A stretch of DNA of 64,000 bases from an uncultured Clostridium sp. (GTDB lineage Bacteria > Bacillota_I > Bacilli_A > RF39 > UBA660), in contig CAMKPE010000004.1 in NCBI GenBank assembly GCA_946414595.1, forward strand, positions 1 to 64,000. Reading direction: 5' to 3'. The position numbers and the translations under genes were made by a program. The notes below the pieces were generated by a model, which was not told the DNA's origin, did no database searches, and saw nothing but the letters and a program-made list of their open reading frames with translations. Below are positions 34,616-43,961 of the stretch, one piece after another; position 1 is the first letter of the stretch, and each line of letters opens with the position of its first letter.

Positions 34616-35476
34616 ATGGAAAAAACAAAGATTGATATTTTAAGACATTTTTATATAACTAGTTATGCTGAATTAAAAGAAAAAAGGAAGAACTTAAAAT
34701 TTGATTTGTTAAGAGATTATACTGATCCTTTAGTTATTAAAAGAATTCAGGATGCAACTGTTAACTTACCAATGTTTGATGGGCCTTTAATTTTTTGTGA
34801 GGCTAAAAATTCATATATTATTACACTTGCTGACTTATTAAGCAACATAGGTGATGATGATATACAAGGGTTCTTTGTTAATGCTCATAATAATACAGTT
34901 CTTACTTATGTTGATGATTTATTATTTGGTGAATCAAAAGCCAAGATAATTAGAACCGGGGATAAATTAATATATCAAGTATGTTTACCAAATAGAGAAA
35001 AGACTTCAAATTTATCTTATGCTGTTATTACTCATGAGTTATCTCATTATACGTTAACAAATGATGATAGACCTAAAGAAGCATTTGAATATAGTGAAGC
35101 ATTACCAATGTATTTCGAATATTTAACATATAATGAAGCATGTGATAATGGATATCATTTCTTTATAAACAATAGACTTGCATCATTAAATGATGATTAT
35201 AAAGACTTAAAAGATGATTTAGAATTTGCAGGAAAGCCTAGTATATTAGGAATAGATCCAAACTATTATCAAGAATATCTTGCTAAAGGAAACTGTTATT
35301 TAGAAAGCTTAGAATATGCTTTAAATTTAATTGATAGAGCTAGTGAAGATAAAAAGGCAGTATATGAATCAATTAGAAAGATTCTTCTTGGAGAAAGTAC
35401 ATGTCTTGAAGAAGGTAAGGTATTAGATATTGATACATCAAGATATGATAAATTACAAAAAATATTAAAAATATAA
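34616..35476 (+). CDS. HEXXH-motif putative zinc metallopeptidase, unknown
   Basis: A 286-residue soluble protein with ITHELSHYT, where His140-Glu-x-x-His144 is a zinc protease motif and Glu161 in SEALPMYFEY could be the third ligand, as in gluzincins. There is no signal peptide. The remaining sequence is not recognised. The ATG at 34616 is preceded only by a weak GGTGA, and a GTG at 34607 is the alternative start. It is a single gene between tcdA and rpsP. Peptidase activity is inferred from the motif only. Confidence 0.65.
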   Translation: MEKTKIDILRHFYITSYAELKEKRKNLKFDLLRDYTDPLVIKRIQDATVNLPMFDGPLIFCEAKNSYIITLADLLSNIGDDDIQGFFVNAHNNTVLTYVDDLLFGESKAKIIRTGDKLIYQVCLPNREKTSNLSYAVITHELSHYTLTNDDRPKEAFEYSEALPMYFEYLTYNEACDNGYHFFINNRLASLNDDYKDLKDDLEFAGKPSILGIDPNYYQEYLAKGNCYLESLEYALNLIDRASEDKKAVYESIRKILLGESTCLEEGKVLDIDTSRYDKLQKILKI

Positions 35477-35495
35477 AAGTGTTAACATTTTTATG

Positions 35496-35525
35496 TTGAC
35501 ATTAAATATAAAAGTATTATATAAT
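35496..35525 (+). promoter_or_regulatory. Promoter of rpsP-khpA
   Basis: Consensus TTGACA (35496-35501), 18 bases, consensus TATAAT (35520-35525), 30 bases before rpsP. Confidence 0.7.
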
Positions 35526-35554
35526 CTATATGAAATGGAAACGGAGGTATAGTT

Positions 35555-35824
35555 ATGGCAGTAAGAATTAGATTAACTAGAATGGGATCAAGAAACAAAC
35601 CTGTATATAGAATTGTTGCTAGTGATTCTAGAAGACCAAGAGATGGTCAATATATAGAACAAATTGGAACATATAATCCAGCTATAGATGAAGTTAAAGT
35701 TAATGAAGAAGTTGCAATGAAATGGTTAAGCCAAGGAGCTCTTCCTACTGATACAGCAAGAAGCTTATTAAGTAAAAAAGGTGTTATGGCAAAATTTGCA
35801 GAATCTAAAAAAGGAAATAAGTAA
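35555..35824 (+). CDS. rpsP: 30S ribosomal protein S16
   Basis: An 89-residue small-subunit protein: [40 protein letters not shown] and a Lys-rich end. ACGGAGGT precedes the ATG. khpA starts 2 bases after its stop. Confidence 0.97.
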   Translation: MAVRIRLTRMGSRNKPVYRIVASDSRRPRDGQYIEQIGTYNPAIDEVKVNEEVAMKWLSQGALPTDTARSLLSKKGVMAKFAESKKGNK

Positions 35825-35826
35825 TT

Positions 35827-36075
35827 ATGAGTTTAGTAGAATTAACAAAAGAGATTGTAACTAATTTAGTAACAAATAAGGAAAGCGTTGAAGTAAAAGA
35901 GTTTGAAAGCGATGAAGAAAATACTATCCTTATTCAAGTAATGGTAGATGCATCTGATATCGGTAAGGTTATTGGTAAAGAAGGAAAATGTGCTAAAGCC
36001 TTAAGAACTTTAGTTCAAGCAAGTAGTTATTTAAAAGATAATAAAAAAGTAAAAATTAATATAGATAGTTTTTAA
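35827..36075 (+). CDS. khpA: KH-domain RNA-binding protein KhpA (YlqC)
   Basis: An 82-residue single KH-domain protein. The central VDASDIGKVIGKEGKCAKALRTLV carries the GxxG loop. KhpA works with KhpB (Jag) in RNA binding and cell elongation in streptococci. The place after rpsP is the usual one. A terminator overlaps its stop. Confidence 0.92.
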   Translation: MSLVELTKEIVTNLVTNKESVEVKEFESDEENTILIQVMVDASDIGKVIGKEGKCAKALRTLVQASSYLKDNKKVKINIDSF

Positions 36076-36097
36076 GACCAAATGGTCTTTTTTTATT
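36074..36097 (+). terminator. Intrinsic terminator of rpsP-khpA
   Basis: AAGACCA / TGGTCTT stem with a 2-base central spacer, then a T run. Confidence 0.75.
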
Positions 36098-36125
36098 TGA
36101 TAAAAGTATAAAAGTATTCTATAAT
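36097..36125 (+). promoter_or_regulatory. Promoter of uppS-cdsA-rseP
   Basis: TTGATA (36097-36102), 17 bases, TATAAT (36120-36125), 18 bases before the uppS ATG. Confidence 0.65.
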
Positions 36126-36142
36126 TAATACTAGGTGGTATT

Positions 36143-36847
36143 ATGGATGAAATGGTTATACCAAAGCATGTTGGAATCATCATGGATGGTAATGGCCGTT
36201 GGGCTAAAAAAAGAGGTTTAAACAGAAGTTTTGGGCATAAAAAAGGTGCCGAAAACTTAGAAAAACTATTAATGCATATTTACGAAAGAGGAGTTAAATA
36301 TGTTAGTGTTTATGCCTTTTCAACAGAGAATTTTAATAGAAGTAATGATGAAGTTAAATTCTTGATGGATTTGTTTGTTAAATATATTTCTAAGAAAACA
36401 AAAACATTTGTTAAAAATGATTTAAAAGTAGTATTCTCTGGTAGTAAAAATAACCTAAGAGATGATGTGTTAAATAGTATGGCTAAGTTAGAGTCTGCTA
36501 CAGAAGACTGTAAGACAGGTGTGTTTAATATCTGCTTAAATTATGGTGGAAGACTTGAAATAGTTGATGCTGTTAAAGAAATATCAAAAAAAGTCAAAGA
36601 AGGAAAATTAGAGATAGATGATATTAATGAAGAATTATTTAGTCATTATATGTATCAAGATTTACCTGATTTAGATTTTGTAATTAGAACTAGTGGAGAG
36701 TTAAGAATTAGTAACTTTATGCTATGGCAATCTAGTTATGCTGAATATTATTTTCCAGATACATTATTCCCTGATTTTGATGGAAAAGAATTTGATAAAG
36801 CTCTTGAAGAGTTTAATAAAAGAAATAGAAGGTTTGGTGGAGTATGA
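36143..36847 (+). CDS. uppS: Isoprenyl transferase (undecaprenyl diphosphate synthase)
   Basis: Makes the undecaprenyl carrier needed for peptidoglycan and surface glycans. The 234-residue cis-prenyltransferase has GIIMDGNGRWAKKRG with catalytic Asp15, YAFSTENFNRS, and the C-terminal LDFVIRTSGELRISNFMLWQ. cdsA overlaps its last 4 bases. The carrier could serve the heptose glycan at the start of the window. Confidence 0.95.
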   Translation: MDEMVIPKHVGIIMDGNGRWAKKRGLNRSFGHKKGAENLEKLLMHIYERGVKYVSVYAFSTENFNRSNDEVKFLMDLFVKYISKKTKTFVKNDLKVVFSGSKNNLRDDVLNSMAKLESATEDCKTGVFNICLNYGGRLEIVDAVKEISKKVKEGKLEIDDINEELFSHYMYQDLPDLDFVIRTSGELRISNFMLWQSSYAEYYFPDTLFPDFDGKEFDKALEEFNKRNRRFGGV

Positions 36848-37632
36848 AAAAGCAAAGTTTTTTAGAAATTGTTGTATTAATAATACTATTTGTTAGTTCA
36901 TTGTTATTTGGAAGATTACCATTTGCAATGTGTATGGCATTATTTGCAGTATTATCATTAAGAGAGATCTTATTAATTAGGGGAAGTAATAAAGTACCAA
37001 TAGAATTAGAATTACTTGCATATATTCTTGTAGTATTCTTTACAATGAATAACTTAAGTGCAGATGTAGCATTTTACTTCTTAGATTATAGATTAATGGC
37101 AGCATTAATAATAATCGATATGTTACCTTTAGTTCTAATTAATAATAAGAATAAATATAATTCAAATGATGCATTATATTTAATAGGTTCAACAATGTTT
37201 ATTGGTTTAACTTTTAACTTAATTGTATTATTTAGAAGTTATAATTTTAATTATGTAATATATATTTTCTTAATAGCTTTCTGTACAGATTTATTTGCAT
37301 TTATTACAGGAAAGTATATAGGACAGCATAACTTTTTCCCTTCTATATCACCAAAGAAGACTTTTGAAGGTGCTGTTGGTGGTTTGGTAATGGGAACTAT
37401 AATTCCAGTATTATATTTTATTAGTACTGTTAAAACAGCTCTTCCTATTTATGCAATTGTATTAATTACTACAGGATTATCTGTTTTAGGACAATTTGGA
37501 GATTTAGTATTCTCATTTATTAAAAGAGAATATGGTAAGAAAGACTTTATAAAAGGTGGAGGAATTCTAGATATATTAGATAGTATTATATTTATATCTT
37601 TAGCATTTGTATTAGTTATTTCAGTTATATAG
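36844..37632 (+). CDS. cdsA: Phosphatidate cytidylyltransferase with atypical signature
   Basis: Makes CDP-diacylglycerol, the precursor of phosphatidylglycerol and cardiolipin. The 262-residue protein has about eight hydrophobic segments, SPKKTFEGAVGG and LGQFGDLVFSFIKRE, all CdsA features. The C-terminal signature is degenerate: KDFIKGGGILDILDS stands where KD-x(5-6)-PGHGGILDR-x-DS is expected, so it lacks the Pro and His, several residues of spacing, and the Arg. The Asp residues remain. Position between uppS and rseP supports the assignment. Confidence 0.88.
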   Translation: MKKQSFLEIVVLIILFVSSLLFGRLPFAMCMALFAVLSLREILLIRGSNKVPIELELLAYILVVFFTMNNLSADVAFYFLDYRLMAALIIIDMLPLVLINNKNKYNSNDALYLIGSTMFIGLTFNLIVLFRSYNFNYVIYIFLIAFCTDLFAFITGKYIGQHNFFPSISPKKTFEGAVGGLVMGTIIPVLYFISTVKTALPIYAIVLITTGLSVLGQFGDLVFSFIKREYGKKDFIKGGGILDILDSIIFISLAFVLVISVI

Positions 37633-37642
37633 GAGGGTATAT

Positions 37643-38710
37643 ATGTTGACATTAATATATTTTATACTAGTTTTAGGTTTAATTGTTTTAGTACATGAAT
37701 TTGGACATTTTATATTTGCTAAAATGTTTGGAGTTTATGTTTATGAATTCTCAATTGGTATGGGTCCTAAGATATTTGGAACTAAACCAAAGAAAGGTAA
37801 AACAGCATATAACATTAGAGCACTTCCCATAGGTGGATTTGTTCAACTTGCTGGAGAGGATGCAACTGAAGAAGATAAAGATGTTCCTAAAGGAGCTCAT
37901 TTATATGAGAAACCTATATGGCAAAGATTCTTAATAATGTTCTTTGGTGCAGGAAATAACTTTATACTTGCATTCTTACTTTTATTCTTTATAGGAGTAT
38001 TCCATGGAGCACCATCAATGGACCCGATTATTACAAATCTTGATGAAAGTGGTGCTATGTATGCTTCTGGATTACAAGTTGGAGATGAGATTTTATCTAT
38101 TAATGGTAATTCTATTTCAACAAGTGATGATGTTAAAGTTTATTTAACTTTAGAAAGTATCGAAGAAGAAGCTAAAGAAACTACTATTGTAGTTAAAAGA
38201 AATGATGAAAAATTAACTTATAAAGTTACTCCTATAAAAGAGTATGATAAAGAAGCAAAGAAGGATACTTATAAATTTGGTATTATATTTGATAATGAAG
38301 AGTTAGAACATGGCTTTATATCTTCAATTAGGTATGCTAAAAACAAATTTGGTGCATTTACAAAGCAAATGATTGTAACATTTAAATATTTATTTGCAGG
38401 TAAACTTGGCTTGAAAGATATGTCAGGACCTGTTGGTATTTATTCAATAGTAGGGGATGCTGCTAAAGAAGATACACTTTTAAACTTAACTAGTTTAACT
38501 GCACTTTTATGTATCAATGTTGGTTTCTTAAACCTTATACCATTCCCAGCATTCGATGGAGGAAGAATACTTTTCTTACTTATTGAAAAGATCAAAGGAA
38601 AACCAATTAATCCAAAAGTTGAGACAGCAGTTAATACAGTTGGATTTATCTTGCTGATGATACTTGTTCTAGTAGTAACGGTAAGTGATATAGGAAAACT
38701 AATGAAATAG
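37643..38710 (+). CDS. rseP: RIP metalloprotease RseP (site-2 protease)
   Basis: A 355-residue intramembrane zinc protease. HEFGH (18-22) lies in the first membrane helix, a PDZ domain is in the middle (SGLQVGDEILSINGNSI), and the C-terminal INVGFLNLIPFPAFDGGRI holds the third zinc ligand region. It cleaves membrane-bound anti-sigma factors or signal peptides in relatives. It starts 10 bases after cdsA. dxr, often found between these genes, is absent. Confidence 0.95.
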   Translation: MLTLIYFILVLGLIVLVHEFGHFIFAKMFGVYVYEFSIGMGPKIFGTKPKKGKTAYNIRALPIGGFVQLAGEDATEEDKDVPKGAHLYEKPIWQRFLIMFFGAGNNFILAFLLLFFIGVFHGAPSMDPIITNLDESGAMYASGLQVGDEILSINGNSISTSDDVKVYLTLESIEEEAKETTIVVKRNDEKLTYKVTPIKEYDKEAKKDTYKFGIIFDNEELEHGFISSIRYAKNKFGAFTKQMIVTFKYLFAGKLGLKDMSGPVGIYSIVGDAAKEDTLLNLTSLTALLCINVGFLNLIPFPAFDGGRILFLLIEKIKGKPINPKVETAVNTVGFILLMILVLVVTVSDIGKLMK

Positions 38711-38729
38711 TGAGGTAGCTCACTTTTTT
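38710..38729 (+). terminator. Intrinsic terminator of uppS-cdsA-rseP
   Basis: GTGAG / CTCAC stem, 4-base loop, T run, starting at the stop codon. Confidence 0.75.
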
Positions 38730-38731
38730 CT

Positions 38732-38760
38732 TTGTAAAAACCTTATATTTATAGTATAAT
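38732..38760 (+). promoter_or_regulatory. Promoter of smc
   Basis: TTGTAA (38732-38737), 17 bases, TATAAT (38755-38760), right after the terminator. Confidence 0.6.
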
Positions 38761-38788
38761 TTTAGTTAGTGTATAGAAGGTGTTTAAT

Positions 38789-41737
38789 ATGTATCTTAAA
38801 GAAATTACATGTAATGGCTTCAAATCATTTGCTGATAAGATAACATTTAACCTTGATGGTAAAATAACTGCTATTGTTGGACCTAATGGTAGTGGTAAAA
38901 GTAATGTTGTCGATGCAGTAAGATGGGTTTTAGGAGAACAAAGTGTTAAATCACTTCGTGGTAATCAGTCAATGACTGATATTATTTTCTCTGGAAGTAA
39001 AACAAGAAACCCATTAAATGTTGCAAGCGTTTCTTTAACTTTTGACAATAGTGATAATTATTTACCTGTTCCATACAATGAAGTATCTATAAAACGAAGA
39101 GTTTATAGAAGTGGAGAAAGTGAATATTATTTAAATGGGGAAAAGTGTAGACTTAAAGATATAACAGATTTATTAGTTGATAGTGCAACAAGTCGTGAAT
39201 CATTTAACATAATATCTCAAGGTGAAATATCTAAAATACTATCTAATTCTAGCAGTGATAGAAGATTAATCCTTGAAAATGCTGCTGGTGTTTTGAAGTA
39301 CAAAAAAAGAAAAGAAGAAGCAATTAGAAAACTAGATAAAACTCAAAATAACATGGAAAGAGTATTAGATATTATTAATGAGTTAGATACACAGTTAGAA
39401 CCTTTAAAAGAACAAAGTGAACAAGCAGAAAAGTATTTGGATGCTAAAGATCATTTAGATAATGTAGAAGTAGCATTAATCGCTTCTGAAATAGATAGGA
39501 TTAATTATGAAAATAATACTTCTAAGAAAAGAATAGAAGAAATAAATAACGAAATATTAAATCTTAATTTAAAAGGTACTAATAGTGATACTACTATTTC
39601 TAACGATAAAGTAGAACTATTAAAACTAGAAAAAGAAATTAAAGAAGCTAATAACAGCTTACTTGAACTAATTAGAAAAGAAGAAAAGTTAAATGGAGAA
39701 AAAGAGTTATTAAAAGAAAGAAGTAAATATGATGCTAATGACTCTAAAGTACATAATACTATTGCTACTTTAAAAGAAGATTTATTACAGACTGATAATA
39801 GTATTAAACTAATAGATAAAGATATTGAATTAATAAGTGTAGATATTAGTAATTTAAATGACAACATTAATAAAGAAACACTTAATCTTAATAATATAAC
39901 TAGTAAAAAAGAACATGCTGTTGTAGATTTAAATAATAAGAAAAGAGAGTTATATGATGTATCTAATAAGATTAGTTCTCTTACTAATTATATTGAATCA
40001 AATTCAAGTATGCCTACACCTGTAAGAAGTGTTTTAAATAATCCAAGATTAAAAGGATTACATGGTACATTTGCAAGTGTATTAGAATGTGATAATGCTT
40101 ATTTAAAGGCTCTAGAAGTAAGTATTATGTCTGTTAAAAACTTTATCATTGTAGATGAAGAAAAAGATGCTAAAAAAGCAATTGAATACTTAAAAGATAA
40201 TAACTTAGGAAGAGCAACGTTCTTTCCTTTAAGCGTTATTAAACCTAAAGGTATTGAAAGTGATGCCATTGATCTTGTTAAGAAAGAAAAAGGCTATATT
40301 GGAATTCTTTCTGATTTAGTTAAGTATGATAAGAAGTATTACAATATTGTTGCTAATCAGTTAGGTAATGTTTTTGTAGCAGTAGATATAGATGCAGCAA
40401 ATAAGATTAGTAACTTAGTTAATAGAAGATATAAAGTAGTAAGCTTAGATGGAGATGTAATCCATGTTGGAGGGTCAATCTCTGGAGGAAGTCTTACTGT
40501 AACAAAGAGTCTTGTTGGAGAAAAGAATGAGTTAGAATCTTTAACAAGAAGAAAAAAAGAATTAGATGAGTTAATTACTTCTATAGAAGAAAGTATATCT
40601 TCTTATGAAGAAGAATTAACAGGCGTTAATTATAAAATTGGTGACTTGAAAAGCGAACTTATAATGTGTGAAGAAACAATAAGTGCTAAGAAGTCATTAA
40701 AAGAAGAATTAGATAATAGAAAGAGTGATTTAGATAAAGAATTATCTACACTTGATAATGTTGTTGACTCTAATATATCTTCACAAGAAGAGAAGATAAT
40801 GAAAGAGTATTATGAAGTATCACTTGAGAAAGATAACTTATCTAAAGAAATAAGATTTAAAGAAAAAGAAAAAGATAAACTATCTAGTAAGATATTAGAA
40901 GAAGAAGCTTCTAATAGACTTAATAATTCAAGTATTAATAAACTTGAAAAAGAATTAAAAGAATTAGAAATAGCTGTTTCTAAATATGAAGTAAAACTTG
41001 ATAACTATTTAAATATATTAAGTGAAGATTATTCATTAACTTATGAGAAAGCAAAGAGCAATTATGTTTTAGAAATAAGTGTTGATGAAGCAAGAAGTGA
41101 AGTACTTAAATATAGAAATATTATCAAGAATATTGGAATGGTTAATATACAAGCTATAGAAGATTACAAACGTGTTAGTGAGCGTTATAACTTCTTAACT
41201 AACCAAAGAAATGATTTAGTAAATGCTAAAGAAACATTACTTGAAATAATTAATGAAATGGATGAAGTAATGAAAGAAGAATTTGCTATTACTTATGAAA
41301 AAGTAAGAGTAGAATTTAAGAAAGTATTTAAAGAATTATTTGGTGGTGGAGAAGCTGATTTATTATTAACTGATGAAGATAATATATTAGAAACTGGAGT
41401 TGATATAGTTGCATCTCCTCCTGGTAAGAAGCTTAAAGCAATAACACTATTGTCTGGTGGAGAAATGACTTTAACTGCAATAAGTTTATTGTTTGCAATT
41501 CTAAATGTTAGAAGTGTTCCTTTCTGTATATTTGATGAAGTAGAAGCAGCACTTGATGAAGCAAATGTCGATAACTTTGGACATTACTTAGATCATTACA
41601 AAGATAAGACACAGTTCTTAATTATTACACATAAGAAAAAGACAATGGAATATGCTGATACTTTGTATGGAATAACAATGCAAGAGTCTGGTGTTTCTAA
41701 ACTTGTTTCAGTAAAACTTGCTAATATAGATAAATAA
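38789..41737 (+). CDS. smc: Chromosome partition protein SMC
   Basis: Structural maintenance of chromosomes ATPase, which with ScpA/ScpB organises and separates chromosomes. The 982-residue protein has the N-terminal head with GPNGSGKSNVVDAVRWVLGE, two long coiled-coil arms, a hinge (about residues 410-560, with GLHGTFASVLE and VHVGGSISGG) and the C-terminal head with LLSGGEMTLTAI and the Walker B FCIFDEVEAALDEAN. It is about 200 residues shorter than Bacillus SMC, mainly in the arms. The ATG at 38789 follows AGAAGGTG. scpA and scpB are not in the window. Confidence 0.96.
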   Translation: MYLKEITCNGFKSFADKITFNLDGKITAIVGPNGSGKSNVVDAVRWVLGEQSVKSLRGNQSMTDIIFSGSKTRNPLNVASVSLTFDNSDNYLPVPYNEVSIKRRVYRSGESEYYLNGEKCRLKDITDLLVDSATSRESFNIISQGEISKILSNSSSDRRLILENAAGVLKYKKRKEEAIRKLDKTQNNMERVLDIINELDTQLEPLKEQSEQAEKYLDAKDHLDNVEVALIASEIDRINYENNTSKKRIEEINNEILNLNLKGTNSDTTISNDKVELLKLEKEIKEANNSLLELIRKEEKLNGEKELLKERSKYDANDSKVHNTIATLKEDLLQTDNSIKLIDKDIELISVDISNLNDNINKETLNLNNITSKKEHAVVDLNNKKRELYDVSNKISSLTNYIESNSSMPTPVRSVLNNPRLKGLHGTFASVLECDNAYLKALEVSIMSVKNFIIVDEEKDAKKAIEYLKDNNLGRATFFPLSVIKPKGIESDAIDLVKKEKGYIGILSDLVKYDKKYYNIVANQLGNVFVAVDIDAANKISNLVNRRYKVVSLDGDVIHVGGSISGGSLTVTKSLVGEKNELESLTRRKKELDELITSIEESISSYEEELTGVNYKIGDLKSELIMCEETISAKKSLKEELDNRKSDLDKELSTLDNVVDSNISSQEEKIMKEYYEVSLEKDNLSKEIRFKEKEKDKLSSKILEEEASNRLNNSSINKLEKELKELEIAVSKYEVKLDNYLNILSEDYSLTYEKAKSNYVLEISVDEARSEVLKYRNIIKNIGMVNIQAIEDYKRVSERYNFLTNQRNDLVNAKETLLEIINEMDEVMKEEFAITYEKVRVEFKKVFKELFGGGEADLLLTDEDNILETGVDIVASPPGKKLKAITLLSGGEMTLTAISLLFAILNVRSVPFCIFDEVEAALDEANVDNFGHYLDHYKDKTQFLIITHKKKTMEYADTLYGITMQESGVSKLVSVKLANIDK

Positions 41738-41738
41738 G

Positions 41739-41766
41739 AATTTACATTAATGAATGTAAATTTTTT
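41739..41766 (+). terminator. Intrinsic terminator of smc
   Basis: AATTTACATT / AATGTAAATT stem of 10 bp, 4-base loop and T run. Confidence 0.85.
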
Positions 41767-41838
41767 ATTTTATTAATTATATTTATAGAATGTATAAATT
41801 TTATATTATAAAATTATAATATAGAGGAAGGGTGTTGT

Positions 41839-43845
41839 ATGATAGAAACAAAAAAGAGAAGTTCTAAATTATTAAGTATTATATTATTAGTAATTGGAAT
41901 AATATTAATCGCAGGTGGTTCATTTTTATTAGTAACTAATAAAAGTGAGAAAAAAGAACATGAAAGAGTATTATTAAAAGATGATTTTTATGAAGCAATA
42001 AATGGAGAAAAGATTAATTCGGTGGCGATACCAACTGATTCTAATGCTTGGTCAACTTTTTATGATGCACAGGTAATGGTTAATACTAAGAAACAAATGC
42101 TTATTCAAAGTGTTATGAATGATCCTAATTATGAAAATAAAGAGTTAAATGAATTGTTAGATATGTTTAACGATTATGAAACAAGAAATAAATTAGGTGT
42201 TTCTGAGTTAAAACCATATTTTGATATGATTGATAACGCTAAGACTATAGAAGAATTTAACAATGCATTAATAACAGTTAGATACGATCTTGATGTAACT
42301 ACTTTTGTTAACTTTGATGCAGCAGATGATATACGTAATTCAACTAAAAAAGTTTTAGTAATACAACCATCTAAAGTAGAAGATATGTATGAAGCATATA
42401 CTTTAGATAAATTTAAAACATATAAACAAGCTTATATAAAATTTAGAAAAAGTGTATTAAAAGCATATGGATATGATGATCAAAAGATTGAAGAAGTATC
42501 TAATAAAATAGATGATTTTGTAGCAAAAGTACAAGCTAATTCTACTAATATATCTTCAATAAATGATATTACTAAATTATACAATTATTACACAATGGAT
42601 GATATAAAAGCTAATATAAAGAATGTTCCAATTGTACAAATGTTAACTAAATTTAAAGTAGCAGATTTAGATGAATATGTTTTCTATGATATGAAACATT
42701 ATATAGAATTAGATAAGTATTATACTGAAGAAAACTTAGATACATTAAAAGAAATTGCTAAACTTGGAATACTTGAACAACAAGCATGTATATTTACAAG
42801 TGAAGATTTGTTAAGAGCATTCGCCGATTTATTAAATGATACTCAAGGAACACAATTAAGTTTTGATGATGTTAAATACTATATAACAACTAAATTAAAA
42901 GAAAGTAATATCGAAAATGATTTAAATAAAAAATATGAAGAGAAATACTTTACTGAAGAACAAAAACGAGAAATAAGAGAAGTTATAGAAGAAATTAAAG
43001 AATATTACAAGACAATAATAAAAGATTGCGATTGGATGCAAGAAGAAACTAAAAAAGAAGCACTTAATAAACTTGAAAAGATGAAAGTAAATATTGGATA
43101 CCAAGAAAAAGAAGAGGGTGTCGAATATGAATATAAAACAAGAGAAGAAGGAGGAACTTTACTTTCAAATTTAATTACAGAATGTAGAGCTAATTCAGAA
43201 GAGTTCTATAATAAACTAGAAGATAGTGAAGCATCTCTTGAGTTTAAAAATTTACAAGTAAATGCATATTATAATTCAACTGATAACTCAATTAACTTCC
43301 CAGCAGCATTCTATGAGTTAGTAGGTGGAGAAGAAGATTTCTATGTTATGCTTGGTAAATGTGGATCTATTGTAGGTCACGAAATATCACATGCATTTGA
43401 TAATACTGGATCTCAATTCGATGCTGATGGTAAATTAAGAGATTGGTGGACTGCAGAAGATAAAGCAAAATATAATGAGTTAAAAGAAAAAGTAGTTGCA
43501 TACTACAATAAATATGATGTTGAAGGAATTAAGGTTGATGGTGAAGAAACTTTAGGTGAAAACATCGCTGACCTTGCTGGATTAAAAGCAGCTGTTTATG
43601 TAGCAGAAAAACACAATGCAACTAATGATGATTATAAAAAACTATTTACTGCATATGCAGAATTATGGGCTACTAAGATAACTAAAGAAAACTTAGAAAA
43701 ACAAGTAGCAGTTGATTCACATTCTCCAAATAAAGTAAGGGTAAATGCTGTTTTATCATCAACAGATAAGTTCTATGAAGTATATGATATTACTGAAGAA
43801 GATAAGATGTATGTACCTAAAGAAGAAAGAGTAGGTTTGTGGTAA
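41839..43845 (+). CDS. M13 family (neprilysin/PepO-like) metallopeptidase, membrane-anchored
   Basis: A 668-residue zinc endopeptidase. An uncleaved N-terminal membrane segment (about residues 11-30) leaves the catalytic part outside. Motifs are VNAYYNSTDN (around 475) for substrate binding, GHEISHAFD with zinc ligands His514 and His518, and GENIADLAGLKAA with zinc ligand Glu574. Many PepO homologues are soluble, so the anchor is notable. It is a single-gene unit; it could process peptides in the gut or cell-surface proteins. Physiological substrate unknown. Confidence 0.93.
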   Translation: MIETKKRSSKLLSIILLVIGIILIAGGSFLLVTNKSEKKEHERVLLKDDFYEAINGEKINSVAIPTDSNAWSTFYDAQVMVNTKKQMLIQSVMNDPNYENKELNELLDMFNDYETRNKLGVSELKPYFDMIDNAKTIEEFNNALITVRYDLDVTTFVNFDAADDIRNSTKKVLVIQPSKVEDMYEAYTLDKFKTYKQAYIKFRKSVLKAYGYDDQKIEEVSNKIDDFVAKVQANSTNISSINDITKLYNYYTMDDIKANIKNVPIVQMLTKFKVADLDEYVFYDMKHYIELDKYYTEENLDTLKEIAKLGILEQQACIFTSEDLLRAFADLLNDTQGTQLSFDDVKYYITTKLKESNIENDLNKKYEEKYFTEEQKREIREVIEEIKEYYKTIIKDCDWMQEETKKEALNKLEKMKVNIGYQEKEEGVEYEYKTREEGGTLLSNLITECRANSEEFYNKLEDSEASLEFKNLQVNAYYNSTDNSINFPAAFYELVGGEEDFYVMLGKCGSIVGHEISHAFDNTGSQFDADGKLRDWWTAEDKAKYNELKEKVVAYYNKYDVEGIKVDGEETLGENIADLAGLKAAVYVAEKHNATNDDYKKLFTAYAELWATKITKENLEKQVAVDSHSPNKVRVNAVLSSTDKFYEVYDITEEDKMYVPKEERVGLW

Positions 43846-43910
43846 ATTGACTGATTCAATCACAGTAAATTAAACAACCTCAGAAAAGAAAAATGCTAAA
43901 AAAAGAAAGT

Positions 43911-43933
43911 AAGAAGTGAAATACTTCTTTTTT
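43911..43933 (+). terminator. Intrinsic terminator downstream of the M13 peptidase
   Basis: AAGAAGT / ACTTCTT stem with a 5-base loop and T run, about 65 bases after the stop codon. Confidence 0.75.
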
Positions 43934-43935
43934 CT

Positions 43936-43944
43936 TGTTATAAT
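43936..43944 (+). promoter_or_regulatory. Extended -10 promoter of ruvA
   Basis: TGTTATAAT, 17 bases before the ruvA ATG and directly after a terminator; no good -35. Confidence 0.45.
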
Positions 43945-43961
43945 ATTATTGGTGATTAAAA

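Noticed and set aside
43846..43910. Short inverted repeat ATTGA-CTGAT-TCAAT after the M13 peptidase gene
   Set aside because: The 5-bp stem lacks a T run; the stronger terminator at 43911 explains transcript ending.
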